Source of the DNA: Candidatus Diapherotrites archaeon LH_S9 | GTDB lineage: Archaea > B1Sed10-29 > WALL01 > JAGXON01 | Direction: 5' to 3' | Assembly: GCA_023659865.1 (NCBI GenBank) | Contig: JAGXON010000006.1 | Coordinates: 1 to 48,656, forward strand | Length of the DNA: 48,656 nt | Part shown: positions 42,572-48,656 of the stretch, in pieces | Numbering within the stretch: position 1 is the first letter of the stretch | Layout: each line of letters starts with the position of its first letter | Program-made: the position numbers and the translations under genes | Notes under the pieces: generated by a model | Database searches by the model: none | The model's input: only the letters and a program-made list of their open reading frames with translations | What the model was told of the DNA's origin: nothing

Positions 42572-43516
42572 TCACCCGTAACCAAGTTCTTCAGCTGTTT
42601 TTTCAACCCCCTGCGCTACATTAAATTCAGGAGAAAATCCAAAATCCTTCTCGGCACGAGTAGTGTCAACTCTCCGGTTCCTGATAAGTCTCTCCACACT
42701 GCTCCTCATCAAAGTCAGTCTCGGGGCCTCTCCCTTCAAAGTTGAAACAAATTCGTGCAAGAAAGCCCTTGATTTAGCTAAACTAACAGGGATCTGTCTA
42801 TCAGGCAGCTCAGTCCCAAGAGCGTCACAAATCTCTTTATAGGTCTCTAAATAAGTTTTGCACTCCGGACCAGCAATATGATATATCTCGTTCCTGGCCT
42901 TCGGAACAAAAGCACTGGCAAGTGCTTCAACCAAATCATCAACGTAAACCAAGTGAAAATCGTTTTTACCGTCCCCGATGATTGGGTACTGGTTTAAAGC
43001 TGCTTGGAATATCTCGTTCCAGAATTCGTTCGGACCAAGAGCGATCGTAGAACGGAAGATAGTGTAATCCATGTTTTCTCGAAGTCTGTAACGCATCACA
43101 AGCCTTTCAGCTTCTGCCTTGCTTCTCTCGTACTTCGTTTCAGGACTATACGGCATTTCTTCGTTCAAAGGTTCTTCAGATCCACCAAGAACTCCTACAC
43201 TGCTCAAGAAAACAAACCTGTCGATTTTTCGATTGGTGCAGAAATCAAGCAAGTTCCTGGTTCCGTTAACATTTACTTCCCATAGATCTGGAGACGATTC
43301 GTCCAGTACCGCAGCCAGATGAAAGACTGCGTCAAAATGTTTTCTTTTCAAGCCCTTCAGGCCTCCTGCATAAGTCAGGTCTCCTTGAACGACTTCAACG
43401 TTCGGGAAACTGGCAGGGGAATGCGTTAAAGCAATGACACTGTTATCGTTCTCGACCAGTTTCTTGACAAGTCTCTTTCCAATAAAGCCGTTTGCACCGG
43501 TTACGAGTATCCGCAT
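42572..43516 (-). CDS. NAD-dependent sugar epimerase/dehydratase (extended SDR)
   Basis: Extended short-chain dehydrogenase of about 314 residues starting MRILVTGANGFIG (Rossmann GxxGxxG), with the catalytic YxxxK as YERSK and the substrate region RNRRVDTTRAEKDFGFSP. Probably works on a nucleotide sugar for surface glycans. ATG 43516 is the family start; the frame upstream only overlaps the divergent promoter. A TATAAAA at 43525-43531 may serve either gene. Confidence 0.88.
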   Translation of the reverse strand: MRILVTGANGFIGKRLVKKLVENDNSVIALTHSPASFPNVEVVQGDLTYAGGLKGLKRKHFDAVFHLAAVLDESSPDLWEVNVNGTRNLLDFCTNRKIDRFVFLSSVGVLGGSEEPLNEEMPYSPETKYERSKAEAERLVMRYRLRENMDYTIFRSTIALGPNEFWNEIFQAALNQYPIIGDGKNDFHLVYVDDLVEALASAFVPKARNEIYHIAGPECKTYLETYKEICDALGTELPDRQIPVSLAKSRAFLHEFVSTLKGEAPRLTLMRSSVERLIRNRRVDTTRAEKDFGFSPEFNVAQGVEKTAEELGYG

Positions 43517-43567
43517 AAATAAACTTATAAAATCAGGAAATATAAAGATTAAAAGACAGTGATCAAA

Positions 43568-44311
43568 ATGGAAAAAACCGAAAAAAGAATCAATCAAAAA
43601 ATAGAGGAAGACGGAGCAATACTCTTATCACTAATAGATCCTGCAGACCAGACTCCAGAAAAAGGAACGAAGATGGCAGTCGAAGCAGAAGAAGGAGGAG
43701 CAGATATCATACTCGTAGGGGGATCAATCGGAGCACAAGGTCAACGCCTGGACAAAACAGTGAAGATGATAAAAGAAGAAGTAGAAGCACCGATAGTTCT
43801 CTTTCCAGGAGGAACAGGAACACTAACACCTTACGCTGACGCAATATACTTCATGCAAATGCTTAACTCAAGAAACGCTTACTGGACGTCAACCGCACAA
43901 ATCTCAACAGCACCAGTAATAGAGGAAATGGGCATCGAAGCAATCCCAACCACGTACCTCGTGCTTGAACCAGGAGGCGCAGTCGGCTGGGTGGGCGACG
44001 CAAACCCAATACCTAAAGATAAACCTTACATAGCAGCTTCAGCAGCACTTGCTGGAGAAAAACTAGGATCAAGACTGATAGTTACAGACTCAGGTTCAGG
44101 AGCACCAAGCCCAGCACCAGCAAAACTCGTTAAAGCAGTTGCAGACGCAATAGACGTAAAATACTTCTATGGTGGAGGAATAAAAACAGTAGACCAGGCA
44201 AGAAAGATCGTGAAAGCAGGAGCAGACGGAATACAAATCGGAACAGCTTTCGAAGAAACAGGAGAAATAGGGAAAAAAGTCTCGAAATTCGTCAAAGCCA
44301 TAAAAAAGTGA
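43568..44311 (+). CDS. Geranylgeranylglyceryl phosphate synthase
   Basis: Forms the first ether bond of archaeal membrane lipids from glycerol-1-phosphate and GGPP. TIM-barrel protein of about 247 residues with LIDPADQTP, GGSIGAQGQRLD, LFPGGTGTLTPYADAI, YLVLEPGGAVGWVG and the phosphate-binding YFYGGGIKT-ADGIQIGTAFE ends. ATG 43568 has GTGATC before it; GTG 43559 is the alternative. The next gene starts 4 nt later with GTGATG as its ribosome site. Confidence 0.95.
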   Translation: MEKTEKRINQKIEEDGAILLSLIDPADQTPEKGTKMAVEAEEGGADIILVGGSIGAQGQRLDKTVKMIKEEVEAPIVLFPGGTGTLTPYADAIYFMQMLNSRNAYWTSTAQISTAPVIEEMGIEAIPTTYLVLEPGGAVGWVGDANPIPKDKPYIAASAALAGEKLGSRLIVTDSGSGAPSPAPAKLVKAVADAIDVKYFYGGGIKTVDQARKIVKAGADGIQIGTAFEETGEIGKKVSKFVKAIKK

Positions 44312-44315
44312 TGTA

Positions 44316-45572
44316 ATGGAGCTAATCTCCTTCGCACAAAGCATAATCTTTTCCCTAGCCATAGGCGCGTTAATGGGAACAGAAAGACAACACTCAAAAA
44401 AGCAAGAGATAATCGGTCTAAGAACCTTCTCCCTCATATCCGTGCTCGGATGCCTACTAGGCATATTCTCCAGACCGGATTTCCTGGACAGTCCTTGGCT
44501 CGTAATAACTGGATTCCTAACCATATCAGCACTGACAATTATATTCTACAGACGAAGCCAAAAAAAATACGAAGAAATAGGGCTAACAACCGCTATAGCA
44601 ATGATCCTAGCGTTCGTACTTGGTACTTTCGTTGCATTCGGAAGAATAACCGAAGTAGTATTCGTCACTATCACAGTAACCTTCGTCCTATTCGCTAAAG
44701 AAAGACTTCACGCACTAATACGAAACATAACCCACAAAGAACTTCTGGACATCCTTGAGATCACAGCACTCGTTGGAATCCTTTACCCACTGATCCCGAA
44801 AGAACCGCTAACACTAGGAAAGATATTGATAGACCTGCAATCCATCTGGTTTCTGATAGTCCTAATATCAATCGTGCACCTGATCGGATTCATAGGATCA
44901 AGATTCCTCTCAGAAAAGAAAAGCGTAGAAGCAATAAGCTTCCTAGGAGGACTAGTAAGCACAAAAGCAGTTTTCGCTAACCTGATAAGACTCTACAGAA
45001 AAGACAGGAAGACAATAAAATTAATCTCTTCAGGATTCATCATGAGCGCGTCAACAGCATTGCTGCGCGGAGCCGTGCTCATAGGGATATTCATTCCTGC
45101 CTCACTTGTTTTCCTTGGACCGCCAGCAGTGATTAGCTCAATACTTTTCGCTGGAATCGCCCTGACAAGAAAAACCGGGAAAAAACCCATAATAAAAGTA
45201 AAATCTCCTTTTGGGGTGGAAAAAGCTGCAATCTTAGCCATAAAGATAGGAGTACTGCTGCTTTTCCTTGGAGCAATAAAAGCATACCTTCCTTCAGGAT
45301 CCTTCTACATCGCTTCCTTCCTAGGAGGAGTATTCAGCGCTGCAGCAACTGTAGCATCAATAGCTACCCTGGCTAAAACCGGGCAGATAATGATGAAGGA
45401 AGCGATTTACGCTACAGGCCTCACTATAGGAGCGCAACTAGCTATAGCCCCCTTCATAATATCTTTCTGGCTGGGAGAAACAAAGCCAGTGAAAAAAATT
45501 ATGCCTTACCTGCTGCTGGGAACAGCAGTATTTGGAGTAACGCTAGCAGGAACCCTCATGCTCTTCTCGTGA
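44316..45572 (+). CDS. MgtC/DUF4010-family membrane protein
   Basis: 418 residues with about twelve hydrophobic segments. The N-terminus (IGALMGTERQHSKKQEIIGLRTFSLIS) is the MgtC/SapB signature, and the C-terminal half (LGGLVSTKAVFANLI, FLGGVFSAAATVASIATLA) is the DUF4010 part. Presumably a transporter or regulator in the cell membrane; substrate unknown. Sits between lipid-synthesis and phosphoesterase genes in one operon. Confidence 0.87.
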   Translation: MELISFAQSIIFSLAIGALMGTERQHSKKQEIIGLRTFSLISVLGCLLGIFSRPDFLDSPWLVITGFLTISALTIIFYRRSQKKYEEIGLTTAIAMILAFVLGTFVAFGRITEVVFVTITVTFVLFAKERLHALIRNITHKELLDILEITALVGILYPLIPKEPLTLGKILIDLQSIWFLIVLISIVHLIGFIGSRFLSEKKSVEAISFLGGLVSTKAVFANLIRLYRKDRKTIKLISSGFIMSASTALLRGAVLIGIFIPASLVFLGPPAVISSILFAGIALTRKTGKKPIIKVKSPFGVEKAAILAIKIGVLLLFLGAIKAYLPSGSFYIASFLGGVFSAAATVASIATLAKTGQIMMKEAIYATGLTIGAQLAIAPFIISFWLGETKPVKKIMPYLLLGTAVFGVTLAGTLMLFS

Positions 45573-45576
45573 AACT

Positions 45577-46281
45577 GTGAAAAAAATATTATGGGGAGAA
45601 AGAGCCGTTCTACTGAACAAGAAAACACTCGTCATCGGAGACCTGCACATAGGCATAGAACAGAGCATGAAAGGAGTTAACCTCCCGTCAAATACAGAGA
45701 AAATGCTGGAAAGAATCAAAAAACTGAAAGAGAGCGTTGAACCAAAAGAAATAGTCATAATTGGCGACCTGAAACATAAAATAGCTTCCGTCAGCGCCCA
45801 AGAAAAAAAAGAAATCCCGAGGTTCCTGAAAAAAGCATCAGAAAGCATGGACCTGAAAATAGTTCTAGGTAACCACGACGGAGGCCTCAAAAAATACTTG
45901 AAAAACTTCGAAGTGCATCCTTCCGCAGGTTTCACGCACGGAAAATACTATTTAATGCACGGTAACGCCAAACCAAAAGGACTGGAAAACGAGGAGGTGA
46001 TCGCATCCCACTGGCACCCCATACAAAGATTTGGAACAGGTTTTGGGACAAAACTAACCGAACCAATATGGGTGGAAGCAAAACTCACCGAAGAACTCGG
46101 AGGCAATAAAATATTAATCCTCCCCACCTTCAATAAACTGCTCGGAGGAATAGAACTAAAAAAAATATCCACGCAATGGATAAACCTCGAAGGAGCAAAA
46201 AAATACCTGACAGACGGAACATACATAGGAAAAGAGGAAAAAAATGCAGAAACAAGCAATAATAGTAAGAACAGACCTTGA
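45577..46281 (+). CDS. Metallophosphoesterase, COG1407-like
   Basis: The 234-residue protein has VIGDLHIGIEQ, IIGDLKHK, VLGNHDGGL and the late HGNA and SHWHP metal ligands of the calcineurin-like superfamily; the spacing fits the archaeal ICC-like group often found with DNA repair genes. Start GTG at 45577, 4 nt after the previous stop. Overlaps pth2 by 38 nt. Confidence 0.85.
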   Translation: MKKILWGERAVLLNKKTLVIGDLHIGIEQSMKGVNLPSNTEKMLERIKKLKESVEPKEIVIIGDLKHKIASVSAQEKKEIPRFLKKASESMDLKIVLGNHDGGLKKYLKNFEVHPSAGFTHGKYYLMHGNAKPKGLENEEVIASHWHPIQRFGTGFGTKLTEPIWVEAKLTEELGGNKILILPTFNKLLGGIELKKISTQWINLEGAKKYLTDGTYIGKEEKNAETSNNSKNRP

Positions 46282-46591
46282 AATGGGAAAAGGAAAAACC
46301 TGCTCGCAAGTAGCGCACGCATCTCTACAGAGCTACATGAAAACCAAAGAAAAGAACCCTGAATGGGTAGAACAATGGACAAGAGAAGGACAGAAAAAAA
46401 TAGTCCTGAAAGTCAGTTCAAAAAAAGAACTGGAAGAACTATTCAAAAAAGTTAGAACAAGACTCCCTTGCTCCAAAATAACCGACGCAGGCCACACGCA
46501 AATAGAACCCGGCACAGTAACCGCCGTAGGTATAGGGCCAGCACCAGAAGGAAAAATAGATCAATACACTTCTAAATACAAATTACTTTGA
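46244..46591 (+). CDS. pth2: Peptidyl-tRNA hydrolase, Pth2 family
   Basis: Frees tRNA from stalled peptidyl-tRNA. The 115-residue protein matches archaeal Pth2: IIVRTDLEMGKGKTCSQVAHAS, a LKVSSKKELEELF helix, and DAGHTQIEPGTVTAVGIGPAP. GAGG lies 5 nt before the ATG inside the upstream gene, which supports this start despite the 38-nt overlap. Confidence 0.96.
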   Translation: MQKQAIIVRTDLEMGKGKTCSQVAHASLQSYMKTKEKNPEWVEQWTREGQKKIVLKVSSKKELEELFKKVRTRLPCSKITDAGHTQIEPGTVTAVGIGPAPEGKIDQYTSKYKLL

Positions 46592-46607
46592 ACTAAAGAG
46601 GATTCAA

Positions 46608-46979
46608 ATGAGTTACAGAAAAGGAAGAGCATTCGAATACAGATGCAGAGATGAATTCAGAGACAAAGGACTTGACTCAGATAGGAAAGCAGGAAGCGCA
46701 CCGTATGACCTGATAGTCAGGAAAGGAAGCCGGATACTGTACATTTGCGAGTGCAAAAAGACCATGAAGGACAGAATATACGTGAAAAAAAAGGATATTG
46801 AAAAAGTGATAAAAGAAGCAGGAAAGAAAAAAGTAGAGCCCTTATTCCTCTACGGGTTCAACAGAACCCCTGTGTACATGAAAAAACCAGAGGAACTAGA
46901 AACAACCGGTAAAATGTACAAAGTAGAGGACTCTAACAAAAACAAAAAACTATCAGATTACCTGGAAGAAAATCTGTGA
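46608..46979 (+). CDS. hjc: Holliday junction resolvase Hjc
   Basis: Archaeal resolvase of 123 residues: YRKGRAFEYRCRDEF (catalytic Glu), AGSAPYDLIV (Asp), CECKKTMKD (ExK). Cuts four-way junctions as a dimer. GAGG precedes the ATG. Its TGA stop (46977-46979) lies inside the first bases of a solo IS605-type end, so the element fixed where the protein ends. Confidence 0.94.
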   Translation: MSYRKGRAFEYRCRDEFRDKGLDSDRKAGSAPYDLIVRKGSRILYICECKKTMKDRIYVKKKDIEKVIKEAGKKKVEPLFLYGFNRTPVYMKKPEELETTGKMYKVEDSNKNKKLSDYLEENL

Positions 46980-47036
46980 ACTACCCACTACTAAAATCAA
47001 AGATTTGGGAGGTGGCTTCCTGGCGAAACAGTTAAA
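46976..47036 (-). repeat. Solo IS605-type right end at the hjc stop codon
   Basis: The plus strand reads GTGAACTACCCACTA, an imperfect hairpin CTAAAATC..GATTTGGG, then GGTGGCTTCCTGG and CGAAACAGTTAAAT. It matches the end of the tnpB fossil at 4161-4210 and shares the last 17 bases with 4540-4556. No transposase is attached, so it is a remnant or a short non-autonomous element (or a free reRNA scaffold). Confidence 0.75.
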
Positions 47037-47067
47037 TTCATAGAAAAGAAAAAAACAAGGAGATAAA

Positions 47068-47598
47068 ATGGCAATAGGCATTACCGTAAAAGAAGATATG
47101 ACAGAAAGCGTTTCAACAGTTAAGCCAAAAGACACTACAGAAAGAGTGCTAAAAAAAATAGTGGACCTAGACATCGGCGCAGTGATCGTGGTAAAAGACC
47201 AGAAACCAATAGGAATAATCACGTCAACAGATCTTCTAAAAAAAGTGTTCTACAGAGGTAAAAACCCAGAAGAAGTTAAAGTAGAAGACATAATGACTCA
47301 TCCAATCCGAACAATAGACGCTAACACAGATATAAAAGAAGCAACAGAAATAATGAGAGATCTAGGAATAAAAAGACTTCCTGTAACAGAGAACGAAAAA
47401 CTGGTTGGAATAATCTCGGAAACCGATCTAATCGCAATAGATCCTGCAGTACACGAAATAATCGCAGAAAAAGCAGAAACAAAAAGGTTCACCCCACCAG
47501 AGCAAGAAAGCTTCACAGGAATATGCGAAGACTGCGGAAGCTACTCCGAGAACCTCAGAGCAAAAGAAGGAAGACTTGTATGCCCAGAATGCCGGTGA
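47068..47598 (+). CDS. Two-CBS-domain protein with C-terminal zinc ribbon
   Basis: The 176-residue protein has a CBS pair (ITVKEDMTESVSTVKPKDTT; later VEDIMTHPIRTIDANTDIKE) and ends in a zinc ribbon CEDCGSYSENLRAKEGRLVCPEC. CBS pairs bind adenine nucleotides; the ribbon suggests contact with nucleic acid or protein. Ribosome site AAGGAG 6 nt before the ATG. It overlaps the start region of the next CBS gene, so the two are co-translated and likely act together. Confidence 0.88.
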   Translation: MAIGITVKEDMTESVSTVKPKDTTERVLKKIVDLDIGAVIVVKDQKPIGIITSTDLLKKVFYRGKNPEEVKVEDIMTHPIRTIDANTDIKEATEIMRDLGIKRLPVTENEKLVGIISETDLIAIDPAVHEIIAEKAETKRFTPPEQESFTGICEDCGSYSENLRAKEGRLVCPECR

Positions 47599-47602
47599 TA
47601 AA

Positions 47603-48397
47603 ATGTTAAAAGCAAAAGATGTAATGAGAGAAAAAGTTTTTGCAGCAGAAGAAAACGCTCCAATAGCGCATATAAAAAACCTTTTCCTGAAACACGACAT
47701 AGGAAGAGTATTGATAACAGGAGACGAAGGAATAGAAGGCATAGTCTCCGCATGGGAAATAGCAAAAAGGTACTACGAGGATGACGACATAAAAGAAGAC
47801 ATAAAAGCAAAAGAAATCATGAGACCTATAGAATACGTTGAAGAAAACAAAGAGCTCAAAAGAGTAACAGAAAAAGTACTGGAAAACGGAGAAGTAATAG
47901 TAACAGAAAAAAGTAATCCAACAGGTATAATAACAAAAACAAACCTCGTAGAACAGTTCGCAAACCTTCACGCAGGAGAAAAAAGAGTAAAAGACATGAA
48001 AACCAGCGAATTAATAGGTATAGAAAAAAGCAGCTCAGCATTTCAAGCAATAAAAAAAATGAAGGAAAAAAAGATAAAGAAACTCACAGTAAAACCCAGA
48101 GTATCAGGCATACTCACACAAAGAGATCTGGCACTAGCCTCAAAAGGAATGAGACCAAGAAAACTAGTTTATCACACGCAAGCAAAAGGTAGAGTAGTCG
48201 AAGTCAAGCCAATAATAGTGGAAGACCTGATGAAAGAAAACGTTGAAACAATACCTGAAAAATCCGATGCATCCAATGCAGCGAACCAAATGCTATCAAG
48301 AGACATAGGGAGCCTTATCACAACAAAAGAAGGCAAACCCACAGGAATAATAACCAAAACCGACATAACTCAAGCACTACTGAACATTTATAAATGA
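47603..48397 (+). CDS. Four-CBS-domain protein
   Basis: About 264 residues with four CBS motifs (KDVMREKVFAAEENAP; AKEIMRPIEYVEENKEL; KDMKTSELIGIEKSS; VEDLMKENVETIPEKS), forming two Bateman modules. Usually a ligand-sensing regulatory subunit. ATG 47603 is chosen because GGTGAT precedes it by 3 nt; the TTG at 47576 would overlap the zinc ribbon of the previous gene. No enzyme domain is attached, so its target is unknown. Confidence 0.88.
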   Translation: MLKAKDVMREKVFAAEENAPIAHIKNLFLKHDIGRVLITGDEGIEGIVSAWEIAKRYYEDDDIKEDIKAKEIMRPIEYVEENKELKRVTEKVLENGEVIVTEKSNPTGIITKTNLVEQFANLHAGEKRVKDMKTSELIGIEKSSSAFQAIKKMKEKKIKKLTVKPRVSGILTQRDLALASKGMRPRKLVYHTQAKGRVVEVKPIIVEDLMKENVETIPEKSDASNAANQMLSRDIGSLITTKEGKPTGIITKTDITQALLNIYK

Positions 48398-48401
48398 AAA
48401 C

Positions 48402-48410
48402 GTTTATAAA
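48402..48410 (+). promoter_or_regulatory. TATA box for the terminal candidate RNA
   Basis: GTTTATAAA sits 5 bp after the stop of the CBS gene and about 25 bp before the first of two related hairpins. Confidence 0.5.
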
Positions 48411-48428
48411 AAAAACACTGGATTAAAG

Positions 48429-48540
48429 GTGGCTCCTCGAGGAAACAATGAAAGAGAGTCAACATAATCCATAACAGCCCTATGAGTCAGCTTCCTGAGG
48501 AAACAATGAAGCGAAGTGTTACAATAGGGCAACAATCAAA
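48429..48540 (+). ncRNA. Candidate small RNA with two related motifs
   Basis: Two diverged copies of CTCCTSGAGGAAACAATGAA-like sequence lie 58 bp apart (shared GAGGAAACAATGAA at 48439 and 48497). Copy 1 has the palindrome CCTCGAGG; copy 2 lies inside a 7-bp closing stem GCCCTAT/ATAGGGC (48477-48530), followed by AACAA. A TATA box is at the right distance. Both copies resemble the CTTCCTGGCGAAACAGTTAA part of the IS605-type ends in this window. H/ACA-type or reRNA-derived RNA are both possible. Confidence 0.4.
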
Positions 48541-48656
48541 ATTAAAAAAAAAGGCAAGGAATGGGAGAAATCAGGTTTCACACCATCAAAAAGACTTTGC
48601 TCACTCATCTCAAACCATGAGAAAACTTAAAAAAATATTTACAGACCTTCAAAAGG
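48541..48656. other. Intergenic tail, nothing recognised
   Basis: A-rich sequence with no frame of coding character before the window end. Confidence 0.5.

Noticed and set aside
48429-48515. CRISPR-like pair of direct repeats
   Set aside because: Only two imperfect copies, no third repeat and no cas gene; similarity to IS605-type ends explains it better.

Overview
The window is a dense piece of an archaeal chromosome, roughly 40% GC by eye, most likely from a DPANN-type or similarly small-genome lineage; I cannot fix the phylum. The archaeal assignment rests on geranylgeranylglyceryl-phosphate synthase, class I lysyl-tRNA synthetase, RadA, archaeal RPA, TFE-alpha, aEF1B with its zinc-ribbon neighbour, Hjc, Pth2, aTrm56, archaeal ThrRS and CCA enzymes, TATA boxes about 26-30 bp before several start codons (leaderless mRNAs), and introns in four of six tRNA genes.

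Layout. 1-2054: a pilus/secretion module (TadC-like membrane protein, cut by the window edge, and a GspE/VirB11-type ATPase broken by a homopolymer frameshift). 2117-4136: thrS with a 62-codon leader gene. 4158-4556: fossil IS200/IS605-type tnpB element. 4566-8155: elp3 (probably CTG start), a secreted protein, a CYTH protein, a UPF0201 RNA-binding protein and an Lrp regulator. 8206-12383: an NrdD-like protein lacking its catalytic cysteines and glycyl-radical tail, a dCMP deaminase, a structured 520-bp intergenic region, an NrdG-like radical SAM protein and thpR. 12370-15301: an exported membrane protein and a second secretion ATPase. 15358-18169: cca and asnS, with a fresh 275-bp tandem duplication at their junction. 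18171-22088: a giant membrane-anchored protein built of about eight degenerate repeats of about 110 residues. 22136-23952: RibL-like nucleotidyltransferase, tRNA-Arg with a T-loop intron, zinc ribbon, aEF1B, Mut7-C protein and DUF202 protein. 23965-28204: an AT-rich HNH nuclease plus type IIG restriction-modification island. 28290-30439: pcm, HD, tfe, trm56. 30481-34578: a mixed tRNA/mRNA cluster (tRNA-Lys, Gly, transglutaminase-like gene, Gly, Phe, Lys, small ORF, class I lysS). 34575-38251: KaiC-like ATPase and a convergent GABA-transaminase/aldehyde-dehydrogenase pair. 38370-42078: small ORF, MBL hydrolase, rpa-radA-phosphoesterase operon. 42075-46979: dUTPase, epimerase, GGGP synthase, MgtC-like protein, phosphoesterase, pth2, hjc. 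46976-47036: a solo IS end. 47068-48397: two CBS-domain proteins. 48398-48656: a probable small RNA locus with two related hairpins.

Most of the content is housekeeping (translation, tRNA maturation, recombination, lipid synthesis). The most unusual elements are the degenerate NrdD with its retained NrdG-like neighbour, the repeat giant, the structured noncoding regions at 10640-11000 and 48400-48540, the T-loop intron in tRNA-Arg, the tnpB end fossils, the tandem duplication that creates a chimeric ORF with a good ribosome binding site, and the frameshifted secretion ATPase. I see no CRISPR array.
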